Shown here one piece after another: positions 1-11,830 of a stretch of 64,000 bases of DNA (positions are counted from its first letter, which is position 1; the number at the start of each line of letters is the position of its first letter). The position numbers and the translations under genes were made by a program. Source of the stretch: Terriglobus sp. RCC_193 (GTDB lineage: Bacteria > Acidobacteriota > Terriglobia > Terriglobales > Acidobacteriaceae); the NCBI RefSeq assembly GCF_041355105.1, contig NZ_JBFUPK010000002.1:1556037-1620036 (forward strand), in the 5' to 3' direction. Under the pieces are notes generated by a model. That model worked only from the letters and a program-made list of their open reading frames with translations, was not told the origin of the DNA and searched no databases.

Positions 1-2397
<2,397 letters not shown>

Positions 2398-2787
2398 ATG
2401 TTAGGTTTCATCCGTGAGCCAGAGGCCATGCATAACTTGCATGGCCTCTGCTCATTCCTGCCCCACGCCTTGTGCATATCAGAAGAACCAAGTCTGTTTG
2501 TCTTTGTGGACGGAGTGGCTGGTCCTAAGTCCAATCAACAATGTGCGCTGGTTTTCGGTCACCCTGTACGGAAACCCGCAATAGGTCTCCCTCCAAAACA
2601 CCCCCAGATCCCACGCTCCTGCGCGGAATTGGCGCCAAGGCAAAGTCCCGCCCCACCTGTGCATCTCAGTCTGAAGAAGCTGCTGTTTGCCTATCTGCAA
2701 CGTCTTGTATGCGCAGAGAGTAAGCTCATGCCGTGGGCGTTATGCTCGTCCCGTTTGCTGCCTGACGATTGAAATTCTGAGGTGTTC
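2398..2787. other. Gene-free spacer of 390 bp
   Basis: No convincing gene is seen on either strand. Short open frames here have no recognisable domain, signal peptide or ribosome site. The only clear structure is the 12-bp inverted repeat at 2421-2449. The end of the spacer must hold the promoter of the GH13 gene, but I could not pick a confident -35/-10 pair. Confidence 0.5.
2421..2449 (+). terminator. Perfect 12-bp inverted repeat downstream of aspD
   Basis: AGAGGCCATGCA (2421-2432) and TGCATGGCCTCT (2438-2449) form a perfect stem around a 5-nt loop, 24 bp after the aspD stop. There is no T-run directly after it, so it may be a weak terminator or an mRNA-stabilising hairpin. Confidence 0.45.
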
Positions 2788-5700
2788 ATGGAGTTCCATA
2801 TTGCCCGTGTCTTTCGCGACCGATTTCAGTTGCGTGATCTGCTGTTCTCTTACACAGGCAATGTTATTTTTGCGAACGTAGCGGCCAGCCGTCGTCTGGC
2901 GCAGCAGATGAACGATGCCCGCGTTGCTATGGGCGGCCCCACCGCGCAGGAAGATCCCAATGCCGTGGTCCATGCGGGCCAATTGTTCGCCATGGGGCTC
3001 ATTGACGAACTGAGCCATGCCGTCATAGAGCGCTATCGTAAACAGCAGGACCCGGATGTTCTGAAAGACGCGTTGCGTTGGTTCGGCGAACGTGTCGGGA
3101 CGAGCAATGTCGATGCTCTTCTACTTTCCTTCACCGAGCGTTTCCCGAATATCGCCATTTACAACGGCAAACTTACTGCAAAGGAATGGCTCGCAGGATC
3201 GACGGGCAGCATGCCACATCGCGAAGCTGCGCTGGAAGAGTTGCTTCTACTGTGGCTGGCGAATCAGAACCCGGCATACAAACCATTCCGTATGCTGTTT
3301 GACGATACGAGCCTGCGTACCACCCTGCCCGCCTATCGCCAGATGCAAAAGGACGCGGATGCGTACTTCGAAACGCGCCCGCAATTTTCCGCAGAAGCGA
3401 AGACGTTGCTGAAGGCGTTGCGTGCGCCTTTTGAAGCATCGCCCGATTCACTTAGCGGACAACTCGATTTTATCCGTCAGCACTGGTCAGAGGCTCTTGG
3501 CCCTGCACTGCCGCGGACACTGCTTGCCATTGATACGTTGCGCGAGGAAGAGGTGGCCATCTGGATGCAGTTTCATCCGGCGGGCCACAACGTGCGTCAT
3601 CATGGCCCAGTGGAATATGGCGGCAAAGAAGGCTTTGTCGGCGATGAATACATTGGCTTCGACGAGTATTGGGAAGACGTTCGCAACGACGATGGCAGCA
3701 TCACCCGCCGCAGACGAACCGGCAGACGCTACTCAAGCGATTACCAGGCGCCGCTGAACGAATACGAAGCTTTCTCCGTTGATGACGCGTGGATGCCTAA
3801 CGTTGTGCTGATGGCCAAGAGTACGTATGTGTGGCTGGAACAGTTGTCGAAGAAGTACCAGCGCCACATCTATCGGTTGGACCAGATTCCGGTAGAGGAA
3901 CTGAAGCTGCTGCGCGATCGCGGTCTGACGTCGTTGTGGCTCATCGGTCTGTGGGAACGTTCGCGCGCATCGCAAACCATCAAGCGTCTGCGCGGCCAGG
4001 CAGATGCTGTAGCCTCTGCGTATTCGTTGATGGATTACCACATTGCGGAAGACCTTGGCGGAGACGAGGCGTATCAGAAGCTACGCGATCTTGCGGCCAG
4101 CGTTGGCCTGCGATTGGCCAGCGACATGGTGCCAAATCACATGGGCCTTGATTCCAACTGGGTCATTGAACATCCCGAGTGGTTCCTGCGCCGCAGTGAA
4201 AGTCCCTATCCCAACTACCGTTTTGAAGGGCCCGATCTTTCGACCGATTCGCGCGTTGAAATCAAGATCGAAGATCATTACTACGACCAGACCGACGCTG
4301 CTGTGGTCTATCGTATGCGGTGGCGTGATGCATCGAATCGCACCGAGTTTATCTATCACGGCAACGATGGGACAACCTTTGCGTGGAACGACACAGCGCA
4401 GTTGGATTACTCGCAACACGCCGTACGCGAACAGGTGATCCAGGTCATCCTTGAAGTTGCGCGCAGATTCCCGATCATTCGCTTTGATGCGGCGATGGTG
4501 CTTGCCAAACGCCATGTGCAGCGACTGTGGTTCCCGCTGCCGGGTGTCGGTGGATCGATTCCATCGCGTGCGGAAAACGCGCTCACGCAGGAACAGTTTG
4601 ATGCGCTGATGCCGCATGAATTCTGGCGCGAAGTCGTCGATCGCGTGCAGCAGGAAGTCCCTGGAACCCTGCTGCTTGCAGAGGCCTTCTGGCTCCTTGA
4701 AGGTTACTTCGTACGTACGCTTGGTATGCATCGCGTGTACAACTCCGCGTTTATGGTCATGCTGCGCGATGAAGAGAATGCGAAGTATCGCAGCTACCTC
4801 AAGAAAACTATCGAGTTCGATCCGGACATCATGAAGCGCTATGTGAACTTCATGTCGAACCCGGATGAGAAAACCGCCATTGAGCAGTTCGGCACCGGCG
4901 ACAAATACTTTGGCGTGGCCACGATGATGGCAACCATTCCCGGCCTGCCCATGTTCGCGCATGGACAGATCGAAGGCTATACCGAGAAGTACGGTATGGA
5001 GTACAAGACGGCTAAGTATGACGAATGGCCGAACGAAGAACTTGTCGCACGCCACATGCGCGAGGTCGCTCCTTTGCTGGCGAATCGCGCGCTATTTGCA
5101 GAGAGTGAGAACTTTGTCTTCTTCGACTTCTGGACCGAGCACGGCACCGTCGATGAAAACGTCTTCGCCTATTCGAACCGTCGTGGCCACGAACGTGCAC
5201 TTGTGATTTACAACAATGCGTATGCATCCACGCGCGGCACGGTTCATCTTTCCGCAGCTTCGATGAACAAGTGGACAGGCCAGTTGTGGCAGCGTCCCAT
5301 TGCGGATGCCCTGGCGCTTCCGCGGGGCAATGAATTTCTCATTGCATGGCGCGATACCGCATCGGGCCTGGAATACATTCGCCGCTCGAACGACCTGGTA
5401 AACGGCGGCCTTTCCATGGACCTCCGCGGTTATCAATATGCCGTGCTGCTGCATTGGCGTGAATTGCGTGCCACAGCGGAGCAACCGTGGGATCAGCTAT
5501 CTGACGCTCTGCAGGGTGCCGGGGTACACAGTCTTGATGACGCACTCACGCGCCTTCGCCTTCGTCCTTTCACGGGAGCTCTGCGTCACGCTGTCAGTCA
5601 CGATGCAGTGCGCCTGATCGTGAAGAAAGGCGAGCAGACCGATGCCGAGACAGAAGCTGCACATACATGGGGAGACGAGGCAAGGAATATCTTCCACCGC

Positions 5701-6633
5701 TGGACAGAACTGGAAAGCCCCTCCTCGTCGGCTACGGAGGAACGCTATGTCTCTACCGCAACCGCGCTTGGTGCCAGTGCGGTGCAGGCAGTTGCATCGG
5801 CAAAGGCTACCCGTGCATTGCCTCCGCGAATGAGTATGGAAGCACATCCTGAGGCGCTCTGGACGCCGCTGCTTACTGTTGCGGCGTTGCGTGCATTGCC
5901 TTCGGCATCGAAGGACATCGTGGATGATCTCGGCCTGCGTTCTTCGCTTGCGGAGATGTTTTCTGAGGTCGGCATCCTTGGTGAAGACTCATGGCGCGCC
6001 GCGGCGCGTGTGCGGCTTGCACTGCTGCAGCCAAAGTTCGATGACGCAGCCTTCTGGAATGAAGGCGATGTACAGTGGCTTGCCGCTGTCAACGAACACG
6101 AAGGCACGCGTTATGTGAACCACGAAGCACTGGAGCAGCTTCTGCAATGGCTCACTCTCACAGCCGCGATGCAGCCTGCGGGTGAAGCGAAAAAGACCGT
6201 GCCGCTTGCCGAAATCCTTGCTGCCGCAAAGTCAGCCGACTATCGCTACGACGAACTGGTGAGGTTGGTTACAAAGAAGGCATCTACGACGAAAGCGGAA
6301 GAACCGAAAGCAAAACCGCTCGGGCCGAAGGCAGTCGTGAAAGAAACAGCGACCGCAACAAAGAAAAGTGCGGCGAAGGAAGTTCCCGCGAAAAAGGCAA
6401 CAGCCAAAGAAGCACCGACAAAATCATCGTCGGTAGCGCCGCCTGCTGCAAAGAAACTGGATGCGAACGCTGCCACGACGCAAACGGCGGATACATTGAA
6501 AGCGCATACGGTAGACGATCACCGGACCGTGGATACAGCAAACATTTCTGACGAATCAGCGGCCGGCAAAACGTCTGCGAAGAAAGCAGCGGCAAAGAAA
6601 GCGCCGGGAAAAAAATCGCCGCCCGCACTCTAA
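2788..6633 (+). CDS. Very large GH13 (alpha-amylase family) glycosyl hydrolase with a Lys/Ala-rich C-terminal tail
   Basis: GAGG at 2779-2782 selects the ATG at 2788 over a GTG at 2782; the product is 1281 residues. No signal peptide is obvious. After ~300 N-terminal residues of unknown fold come the four GH13 regions: DMVPNHMG (from ~446), IRFDAAM with candidate nucleophile Asp567, LLAEAFW with candidate acid/base Glu632, and FMSNPDE with Asp693 in place of the usual NHD context. It should act on alpha-glucans or trehalose/maltose-type sugars; the substrate cannot be read from sequence. The last ~120 residues are rich in K, A, P and T with AKKA/AAKKAP repeats resembling histone-H1-like tails, which is odd for a glycosidase. 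No partner gene suggests a pathway. Confidence 0.8.
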   Translation: MEFHIARVFRDRFQLRDLLFSYTGNVIFANVAASRRLAQQMNDARVAMGGPTAQEDPNAVVHAGQLFAMGLIDELSHAVIERYRKQQDPDVLKDALRWFGERVGTSNVDALLLSFTERFPNIAIYNGKLTAKEWLAGSTGSMPHREAALEELLLLWLANQNPAYKPFRMLFDDTSLRTTLPAYRQMQKDADAYFETRPQFSAEAKTLLKALRAPFEASPDSLSGQLDFIRQHWSEALGPALPRTLLAIDTLREEEVAIWMQFHPAGHNVRHHGPVEYGGKEGFVGDEYIGFDEYWEDVRNDDGSITRRRRTGRRYSSDYQAPLNEYEAFSVDDAWMPNVVLMAKSTYVWLEQLSKKYQRHIYRLDQIPVEELKLLRDRGLTSLWLIGLWERSRASQTIKRLRGQADAVASAYSLMDYHIAEDLGGDEAYQKLRDLAASVGLRLASDMVPNHMGLDSNWVIEHPEWFLRRSESPYPNYRFEGPDLSTDSRVEIKIEDHYYDQTDAAVVYRMRWRDASNRTEFIYHGNDGTTFAWNDTAQLDYSQHAVREQVIQVILEVARRFPIIRFDAAMVLAKRHVQRLWFPLPGVGGSIPSRAENALTQEQFDALMPHEFWREVVDRVQQEVPGTLLLAEAFWLLEGYFVRTLGMHRVYNSAFMVMLRDEENAKYRSYLKKTIEFDPDIMKRYVNFMSNPDEKTAIEQFGTGDKYFGVATMMATIPGLPMFAHGQIEGYTEKYGMEYKTAKYDEWPNEELVARHMREVAPLLANRALFAESENFVFFDFWTEHGTVDENVFAYSNRRGHERALVIYNNAYASTRGTVHLSAASMNKWTGQLWQRPIADALALPRGNEFLIAWRDTASGLEYIRRSNDLVNGGLSMDLRGYQYAVLLHWRELRATAEQPWDQLSDALQGAGVHSLDDALTRLRLRPFTGALRHAVSHDAVRLIVKKGEQTDAETEAAHTWGDEARNIFHRWTELESPSSSATEERYVSTATALGASAVQAVASAKATRALPPRMSMEAHPEALWTPLLTVAALRALPSASKDIVDDLGLRSSLAEMFSEVGILGEDSWRAAARVRLALLQPKFDDAAFWNEGDVQWLAAVNEHEGTRYVNHEALEQLLQWLTLTAAMQPAGEAKKTVPLAEILAAAKSADYRYDELVRLVTKKASTTKAEEPKAKPLGPKAVVKETATATKKSAAKEVPAKKATAKEAPTKSSSVAPPAAKKLDANAATTQTADTLKAHTVDDHRTVDTANISDESAAGKTSAKKAAAKKAPGKKSPPAL

Positions 6634-6685
6634 CAAAAAGCGTATTATCGGATGTCGTTGTTCACTGATCGACGGAGGTTTCGCT

Positions 6686-7183
6686 ATGCGTGGTTCCGGA
6701 ATCGCTCTTCTTCTGGTGTCTGCTTCCATCTGCGCTGCTCAAACTGGCAACGTGTCCGCAACACCGGCGACGGTTATGGCGCTTCCGTGGGGCAGTTGCC
6801 CCATAAGTATCGACGTGCGCCAGCAGCCGCATGGTGCCTATCTGCTGGCTGACACAGCCCGTTCCTTCCACCCATCGTTTGTGATCTCTTTTCATCCGCG
6901 CGGAGATCGTGCCATTCAGCAGGTAGTACTGGATGTTTCCGGTCCAAGCGGCCCGCATTTCCGTGATGCAGCCGCATTAAACGCAGCCACACCAAACGGA
7001 GCGGATGTGGTGGAAACATTTACTCTCACCGGTTCTGGCAATGCCACGATTGTGACGAAAAAGCTGACGGCGGTGGAATGGTTCAGCCTTGTCTCCGTTA
7101 CTTATGCAGACGGTAATCGCTGGCATCGCAGCGGAACAGACGTTTGCTTCGTTGCACCCAACGGATTTGTTCCGGTGCAGTAA
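6686..7183 (+). CDS. Secreted protein of unknown function, 165 aa
   Basis: GGAGG at 6674-6678 sits 7 bp before the ATG. The N-terminus (MRGSGIALLLVSASICAAQ) is a good Sec signal peptide, with likely cleavage after CAA. The mature part is small and beta-rich, containing two cysteines (in WGSCPIS and DVCFVAPN) that could form a disulfide. I do not recognise a family. It ends 11 bp before the convergent gene at 7195. Confidence 0.7.
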   Translation: MRGSGIALLLVSASICAAQTGNVSATPATVMALPWGSCPISIDVRQQPHGAYLLADTARSFHPSFVISFHPRGDRAIQQVVLDVSGPSGPHFRDAAALNAATPNGADVVETFTLTGSGNATIVTKKLTAVEWFSLVSVTYADGNRWHRSGTDVCFVAPNGFVPVQ

Positions 7184-7194
7184 GGGACTGTTAC

Positions 7195-7689
7195 TTAGTA
7201 CGAAAAAATATGCGGTGCGGGATAGGTAAACGTGCCGTCATTGCGCTGCACTGCGATGAAGAGACGTTTATTCGGATCGCCATTGATGGTGGCTGCCACC
7301 AGCAGTGTGGTGCCGAACGTGCCGGAACCATCGCTCACGCTTTTATCCACGTGGTGCGAATGGATCGGCCCCACTGGCGAATACTTCGTCCAGTCTTCCG
7401 CGAACCGCTGCAAAGGATAACCGCTGTACTTGTCCGGATGCTGCTGCCAGTCCGCATCGTTCTGGTAGATACCGTATGCGGTGGCAAAGTCCTGCTGCTC
7501 AATCGCGGTCAGGAATTTATTCACGCGATGTTCGGTGTACATGTTGCTGAAGAGCCATCCATGTCCTGAGATGAAGCCAGCGAACGTGGCCACCACCAGC
7601 AGTGCCACCAGAACACCTGCGGCGATCAGCGCATAGCGCATCCGTTTGGCTTTTCCGGCGTCGTAGACAGGTGCATTCATCAGCGTCAT
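7195..7689 (-). CDS. Membrane-anchored protein of unknown function, 164 aa
   Basis: The start MTLMNAPVYD at 7689 is chosen because AAGGGGAA lies just upstream on the minus strand. Residues ~16-42 form one hydrophobic helix (YALIAAGVLVALLVVATFAG). After it comes a ~120-residue extracytoplasmic domain with the look of a DUF4864 or NTF2-like lumenal domain (AIEQQDFATAYGIY, then beta strands). That likeness is by eye only. No operon partner is seen. Confidence 0.65.
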   Translation of the reverse strand: MTLMNAPVYDAGKAKRMRYALIAAGVLVALLVVATFAGFISGHGWLFSNMYTEHRVNKFLTAIEQQDFATAYGIYQNDADWQQHPDKYSGYPLQRFAEDWTKYSPVGPIHSHHVDKSVSDGSGTFGTTLLVAATINGDPNKRLFIAVQRNDGTFTYPAPHIFSY

Positions 7690-7780
7690 GGATCGTTCCC
7701 CTTCTTTCAAGCAGTCTTTGCCGCCCCTGAAGCATTAGACACCGCAGCAGTGGAGGTTGGTCAATGCGTGTTCGAAAGTT

Positions 7781-8239
7781 TCAGAAGACATTGCGGATCA
7801 ACTGAATATCCGGCCGGCCTTTTTCTCTCAGATGAACCAGCACGGCGTCAAAGCGGATGGCGATATTCGGCCTGCGTCCCTCCGGCCAGGGCAGTTCGCG
7901 CACATAAGCGTCCGCCTGGCGTTCCATTGCGCGCTGCTTTTCGCCATCGATTGCGGCTTCGGTGGCAATCGGTGCATTCTGCCTGCGCGTTTTCACTTCA
8001 ATGAAACAGAGTGTCTCGCCTTCCCAGGCGACGATGTCCACTTCGCCGGGAGCAAATTCATTTTCCCAACGCTGAGCCACGACTCGGAACCCAAGACGGC
8101 GTAGGTAAAAATACGCAGCGTCCTCACCGATGTGGCCGCGCATGGTGGCTCCGTCCACACCGCGTCGCCGGTCGTGCAGTCGCGTGGAGATGGCCGTAAG
8201 GCGTTCCATCAGCGCAAGTAGCGGGTGTAATCGCAGCAT
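7781..8239 (-). CDS. yraN: YraN family (UPF0102) endonuclease-like protein
   Basis: The product has 152 residues. The conserved core reads GHIGEDAAYFYLRRLGFRVV, then GEVDIVAWEGETLCFIEVKTR. The D and ExK of the latter form the PD-(D/E)XK-like active-site pattern of the YraN family. The role in most bacteria is unknown, with nuclease or recombination functions proposed. An internal ATG at 8209 is an alternative start. The neighbours do not clarify its job. Confidence 0.88.
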   Translation of the reverse strand: MLRLHPLLALMERLTAISTRLHDRRRGVDGATMRGHIGEDAAYFYLRRLGFRVVAQRWENEFAPGEVDIVAWEGETLCFIEVKTRRQNAPIATEAAIDGEKQRAMERQADAYVRELPWPEGRRPNIAIRFDAVLVHLREKGRPDIQLIRNVF

Positions 8240-8303
8240 TCGCGTTCAGTATGTCAAATCTGACAGTCGTCACGAAGCGTTTCTGCATCCAACCTGCTAA
8301 ATC

Positions 8304-10922
8304 ATGAGGATGATGTTTTCCGGACGATACGGACGCTGCTTGTTGGCCTGCTCACTGATGGCAGTGTTTCCCCTGCCCGAACTGTCTGCTCAGGCAAACG
8401 GTGGGGTCATGGCTCCAGCTTCCGGCGGTGGTTCCAATCAACAGTTGGCACCGCAGCAAGGCCCTCCGCAGGGCGCGCTGGCACCTCCGCCTACGGGTGG
8501 CAATGGCGCTCAGGGTGATCCCTTCCCGGATCTCGGTCGCAAACGCATTGGTGTTGCGCTGGGCGGCGGTGGCGCACTTGCGCTGAGTGAAATTGGCGTA
8601 CTCCGGTGGATGGAAGAAAACCACATCCCGGTGGACGTCATCGCAGGCACCAGCATGGGGTCGCTGGTCGGTGCACTGTATGCAACAGGACATACCCCGG
8701 ACCAGATCTCGGCACTCACCAGCGACAGAGTGTTTTCCAAAGTCTTTCGTCTCGACACGGATTTCCGCGAGCTGAACTTCCGTCGCCGCGAAGACCAGCG
8801 TTTTCTTCCCGGCGGATTTAATCTTGGGTTGAAGCATGGGCCCTCGATTCGTAACGGCGTTCTGCTGGATTACGGTCTGAACCAGTTTCTGAATGCGCAG
8901 TTTCTGCCTTACGGTGCAGATTTTTCTTTTAACAATCTGCCGCTGCCATTCCGCTGCGTCGCCACGGATATCCTCGTGGGTCGCGAAGCTGTGTTTACCC
9001 GGGGTCCGCTTGCAGAGGCGGTACGTGCTTCCATCTCCATCCCCGGCGTGTTCCCGCCGTTGGAAGATGGCGGCCACATCTACGTGGACGGCGCTCTCAC
9101 AGAAAACCTGCCGACGGATATCGTGAAACGCGAACTGCATGCCGACGTGGTGCTCGCGGTTTCGCTGCCGCTGACACCTCCGGGCGCGGGCGATACCAAT
9201 TCGCTTCTTGGCATCCTTGGTCGCAGCTTCTCCGTCGCCTCCTGGAGCAACGAGGTCCGTTCCCGTCAGCTTGCGGATGTTCTCATTGAACCCATTGCGC
9301 CACCCAATGCGAGTTCTTCGGACTACGCGAAAGCCGGCGATCTGGCTAAGGCAGGCTATGCTGCTGCGCAGAAGATGGCGCCGGAGCTGCTGAAATATCG
9401 CGTCAGTGACGAGGAGTGGGAGGCGTACATGGCCCATCGCCAGCATCGCGAGCCGCGCCCTCCGCAGAACATCGCTTCCGTCAAAGTTATCGCCCCCAAT
9501 AACCGCAGCGCCATCGGCATTCGCGATACAGTGGACGACCTGTCCGGCAAGAAGCTGGAGACGGACAAGGTAGAGGCGAAGCTGAACGAAGTCCGCAGCG
9601 ATGGCCGCTACAACACGGACTACTTCCTCTCAAAACCGGGCCAGAAGCTTGACACGGAAGTGACTGGCCCCGCGAACGTGGGGCGTCACGTCGAGGGAAG
9701 GGAACTGCTGCATCCGGACGAAAAGCGTGGCCCCGGCGACGGGACCTTGCCGGACATGGTGGCATCGTCAACGCAGCCACCCGAGACTGCCAAAAATACC
9801 GCCCCGTCGGGAAAGCCTGCGAAGGAGCCGAAGCAGAAGGCGGTCTTTGAGACCGTTGCTCCCAGCAGCTCTGGCAAGGTTGCGATTGCTGTCGGGCAGA
9901 AGCCCGGTTACGTTGCCGGACCCGATGATGTGGACCTGAATTTGGTGGTGCGCGACCGTCCCGGTGGCCCGCCCTATCTTCTCCTTGGCGGCAACATCAT
10001 TTCTCAGTCCGGCGGCACCAATCGCGCCTCTCTCGATGCCATCTTCACGCAGCAGGACCTTGGCACGTATAAGAGCGAAGGGCGACTGTTGATGCGCATC
10101 GGGCGCGTGACACAGTTTGTGCCGGAATATTACTGGCGTCCAGGCGATCATAATTTCTTCATTGCACCGCGCCTTCAGCTTTACCGCACGCTGGAGCCCA
10201 TATGGGAAGACCAGCACAAAGTCTCTGAACGTCTGACTCAGGCTGCCGGCGGTGGTGTGGATTTTGGTTATAGCCAGAGCCACTTTACCGAGTGGCGCTT
10301 CGGCTACCAGATGACCCATCAACTCTGGAATCTCAACACCGGCAGCGATGGCCAGCCCGACATCCGTGGCAACTCCCAACTGGCGCGTCTGCAGTACAGC
10401 TTTAACAGCCAGGATCGTGCCATGGTGCCGCGCCACGGTCTGCGTGCCGATGTCTCCGCGGGTTATCTCTTCGATACGACGAACAGTGTGAATGCACCGC
10501 GGATCGAGGCCTCGGGCGCATACTTCTACGACCTTGGGCACAAGAACACCGTGTCTCTCAGCCTGGAAGGCGGCACCATGGGCAATCGCCAGGTGGCCGA
10601 CCCCTTCCGCTTCACGCTCGGCGGCCCCTTGCGTCTGACAGCCTCCGCGTTTGATGAGTATCGTGGCACGGACTACATGCTGGTTCGCCCTGCTTACTTC
10701 CGTCGCATCGCCGAACTCCCCATGCCGTTGGGGCAGAGCATTTATGTCATCGGTACCTATGAACTGGGCCGCATGTATGCACCGGACCGCGCCACGCTCA
10801 TGCGGCAGGATGTCTTCTTCGGCCTGGCTGCGGAGACACCCCTCGGCGCGCTCACGTTTGGCCCTTCCATCGGCGACCACGACCACCGCAAATTCGTCTT
10901 CACTCTGGGAAGGTTCTTCTAA
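8304..10922 (+). CDS. Patatin-like phospholipase with C-terminal outer-membrane beta-barrel (PlpD-like)
   Basis: The product has 872 residues. Residues 1-30 are a signal peptide, followed by a G/P/Q-rich linker to ~75. The patatin domain shows the oxyanion loop GVALGGGGA (83-91), the nucleophile motif GTSMG (Ser117) and the DGA motif (Asp262), so the Ser-Asp dyad is intact. From ~392 a POTRA-like segment begins (SVKVIAPNN), but it is interrupted by ~90 low-complexity residues before resuming near VDLNLVV. The last ~300 residues are alternating strands ending in FTLGRFF, with a terminal Phe typical of outer-membrane barrels. This is the layout of type Vd autotransporters, which display or release a lipase at the cell surface. 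Confidence 0.85.
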   Translation: MRMMFSGRYGRCLLACSLMAVFPLPELSAQANGGVMAPASGGGSNQQLAPQQGPPQGALAPPPTGGNGAQGDPFPDLGRKRIGVALGGGGALALSEIGVLRWMEENHIPVDVIAGTSMGSLVGALYATGHTPDQISALTSDRVFSKVFRLDTDFRELNFRRREDQRFLPGGFNLGLKHGPSIRNGVLLDYGLNQFLNAQFLPYGADFSFNNLPLPFRCVATDILVGREAVFTRGPLAEAVRASISIPGVFPPLEDGGHIYVDGALTENLPTDIVKRELHADVVLAVSLPLTPPGAGDTNSLLGILGRSFSVASWSNEVRSRQLADVLIEPIAPPNASSSDYAKAGDLAKAGYAAAQKMAPELLKYRVSDEEWEAYMAHRQHREPRPPQNIASVKVIAPNNRSAIGIRDTVDDLSGKKLETDKVEAKLNEVRSDGRYNTDYFLSKPGQKLDTEVTGPANVGRHVEGRELLHPDEKRGPGDGTLPDMVASSTQPPETAKNTAPSGKPAKEPKQKAVFETVAPSSSGKVAIAVGQKPGYVAGPDDVDLNLVVRDRPGGPPYLLLGGNIISQSGGTNRASLDAIFTQQDLGTYKSEGRLLMRIGRVTQFVPEYYWRPGDHNFFIAPRLQLYRTLEPIWEDQHKVSERLTQAAGGGVDFGYSQSHFTEWRFGYQMTHQLWNLNTGSDGQPDIRGNSQLARLQYSFNSQDRAMVPRHGLRADVSAGYLFDTTNSVNAPRIEASGAYFYDLGHKNTVSLSLEGGTMGNRQVADPFRFTLGGPLRLTASAFDEYRGTDYMLVRPAYFRRIAELPMPLGQSIYVIGTYELGRMYAPDRATLMRQDVFFGLAAETPLGALTFGPSIGDHDHRKFVFTLGRFF

Positions 10923-10952
10923 TCTGCTGAGGGATGAAACGTAGCTCTACCG

Positions 10953-10986
10953 AAAGGGCCGCGATTTTTTCTGCGGCCCTTTTCCC
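10953..10986 (+). terminator. Intrinsic terminator after the patatin gene
   Basis: AAAGGGCCGC (10953-10962) pairs with GCGGCCCTTT (10973-10982), with a T-rich loop and a short T-tract at the stem end. It lies 30 bp after the stop codon and before the YceI gene. Confidence 0.8.
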
Positions 10987-11045
10987 TTGGCAATCGTCTA
11001 TTCTGCACAGCATCAGATATCCGAAATTCTTCTGGAGACCCAACC

Positions 11046-11720
11046 ATGTCCCTTCGGCGCATTCTGCCCGCCGCCCTTCTCGCTCTTAGTACCTCGCTTG
11101 CCGTAGCCCAGATGCCCGGAGGGGGGCAGCGTGGTCCCGGAGGTCCGGGCGGACCGCAGCAGCCGCCACCGCCGCCCACCGCAGGTGCCAAGCTCGACAT
11201 CATCGAAGGCTCGTCCGCCAGCTACCGCGTCACCGAACAGCTTGCCGGTATCGACTTTCCGAATGAAGCCGTCGGCACCACGACAGGCGTCACCGGCACC
11301 GTCCAGATACTGCCGGACGGCTCCATCGCACCCAACTCCAAACTCATCGTGGATCTGAAGGGGCTCTCCAGTGACCAGGGCATGCGCGATGGTTACCTCC
11401 GCAATCGCACACTGGAAACGGACAAGTTCCCCGATGCGATCTTCGTACCCACGTCCATCACTGGCGTGCCGAAGATGGTGCCCTCCACCGGTCAGGTCGG
11501 CGTTGCGCTTACCGGCAACCTCACCATCCACGGCGTCACCAAGCCGGTCACGTTCAAGGGCATCGCAACGCTTGATCCGCGTTCGTCCACCGTGGCAGGC
11601 CGCGCCCTGACGACGTTCACCTTTGCCGACTTCGGTCTCACCAAACCCACGCTCGCACGCCTGATGAGCGTGGACGACAAGATCACGCTCGAACTGGTCT
11701 ACAAGTTCAAGCGCAGCTAA
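11046..11720 (+). CDS. YceI-like domain secreted protein
   Basis: CTGGAG 8 bp upstream sets the ATG. Residues 1-22 are a signal peptide ending AVAQ, followed by a Gly/Pro/Gln-rich stretch to ~55. The remainder is a YceI lipocalin-like barrel: SSASYRVTEQLAG, then GTVQILPDGS, LKGLSSDQGMRD, the family signature of FPDAIFVPTS and LTIHGVTKPV, and a final LELVYKF strand. YceI proteins bind long polyisoprenoids in the periplasm. The length (224) fits the family plus the linker. It is bounded by terminator-like hairpins on both sides, so it is probably monocistronic. Confidence 0.9.
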   Translation: MSLRRILPAALLALSTSLAVAQMPGGGQRGPGGPGGPQQPPPPPTAGAKLDIIEGSSASYRVTEQLAGIDFPNEAVGTTTGVTGTVQILPDGSIAPNSKLIVDLKGLSSDQGMRDGYLRNRTLETDKFPDAIFVPTSITGVPKMVPSTGQVGVALTGNLTIHGVTKPVTFKGIATLDPRSSTVAGRALTTFTFADFGLTKPTLARLMSVDDKITLELVYKFKRS

Positions 11721-11732
11721 TCAAACATAGGT

Positions 11733-11805
11733 AAGAACGAACGCGGCGACGCAGCGAGACCCGCAGCGTCGCCGCGGTTTCGTTGCGGTCGCTGCGTTCG
11801 TTCTT
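11733..11805. terminator. Nested inverted repeats between the YceI and esterase genes
   Basis: The inner stem is GCGGCGACGC (11743-11752) with GCGTCGCCGC (11766-11775). The outer arms AAGAACGAACGC (11733-11744) and GCGTTCGTTCTT (11794-11805) are also perfectly complementary. The inner hairpin and the outer pairing are alternatives or a two-layer stem. The position, 12 bp after the YceI stop, suggests transcription termination. Confidence 0.6.
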
Positions 11806-11830
11806 CATGCGGGACTATACTTCGGCCCAC

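Noticed and set aside
2398-2772. 124-codon frame after aspD
   Set aside because: No ribosome site or domain; it spans the 12-bp hairpin and has composition typical of non-coding sequence.
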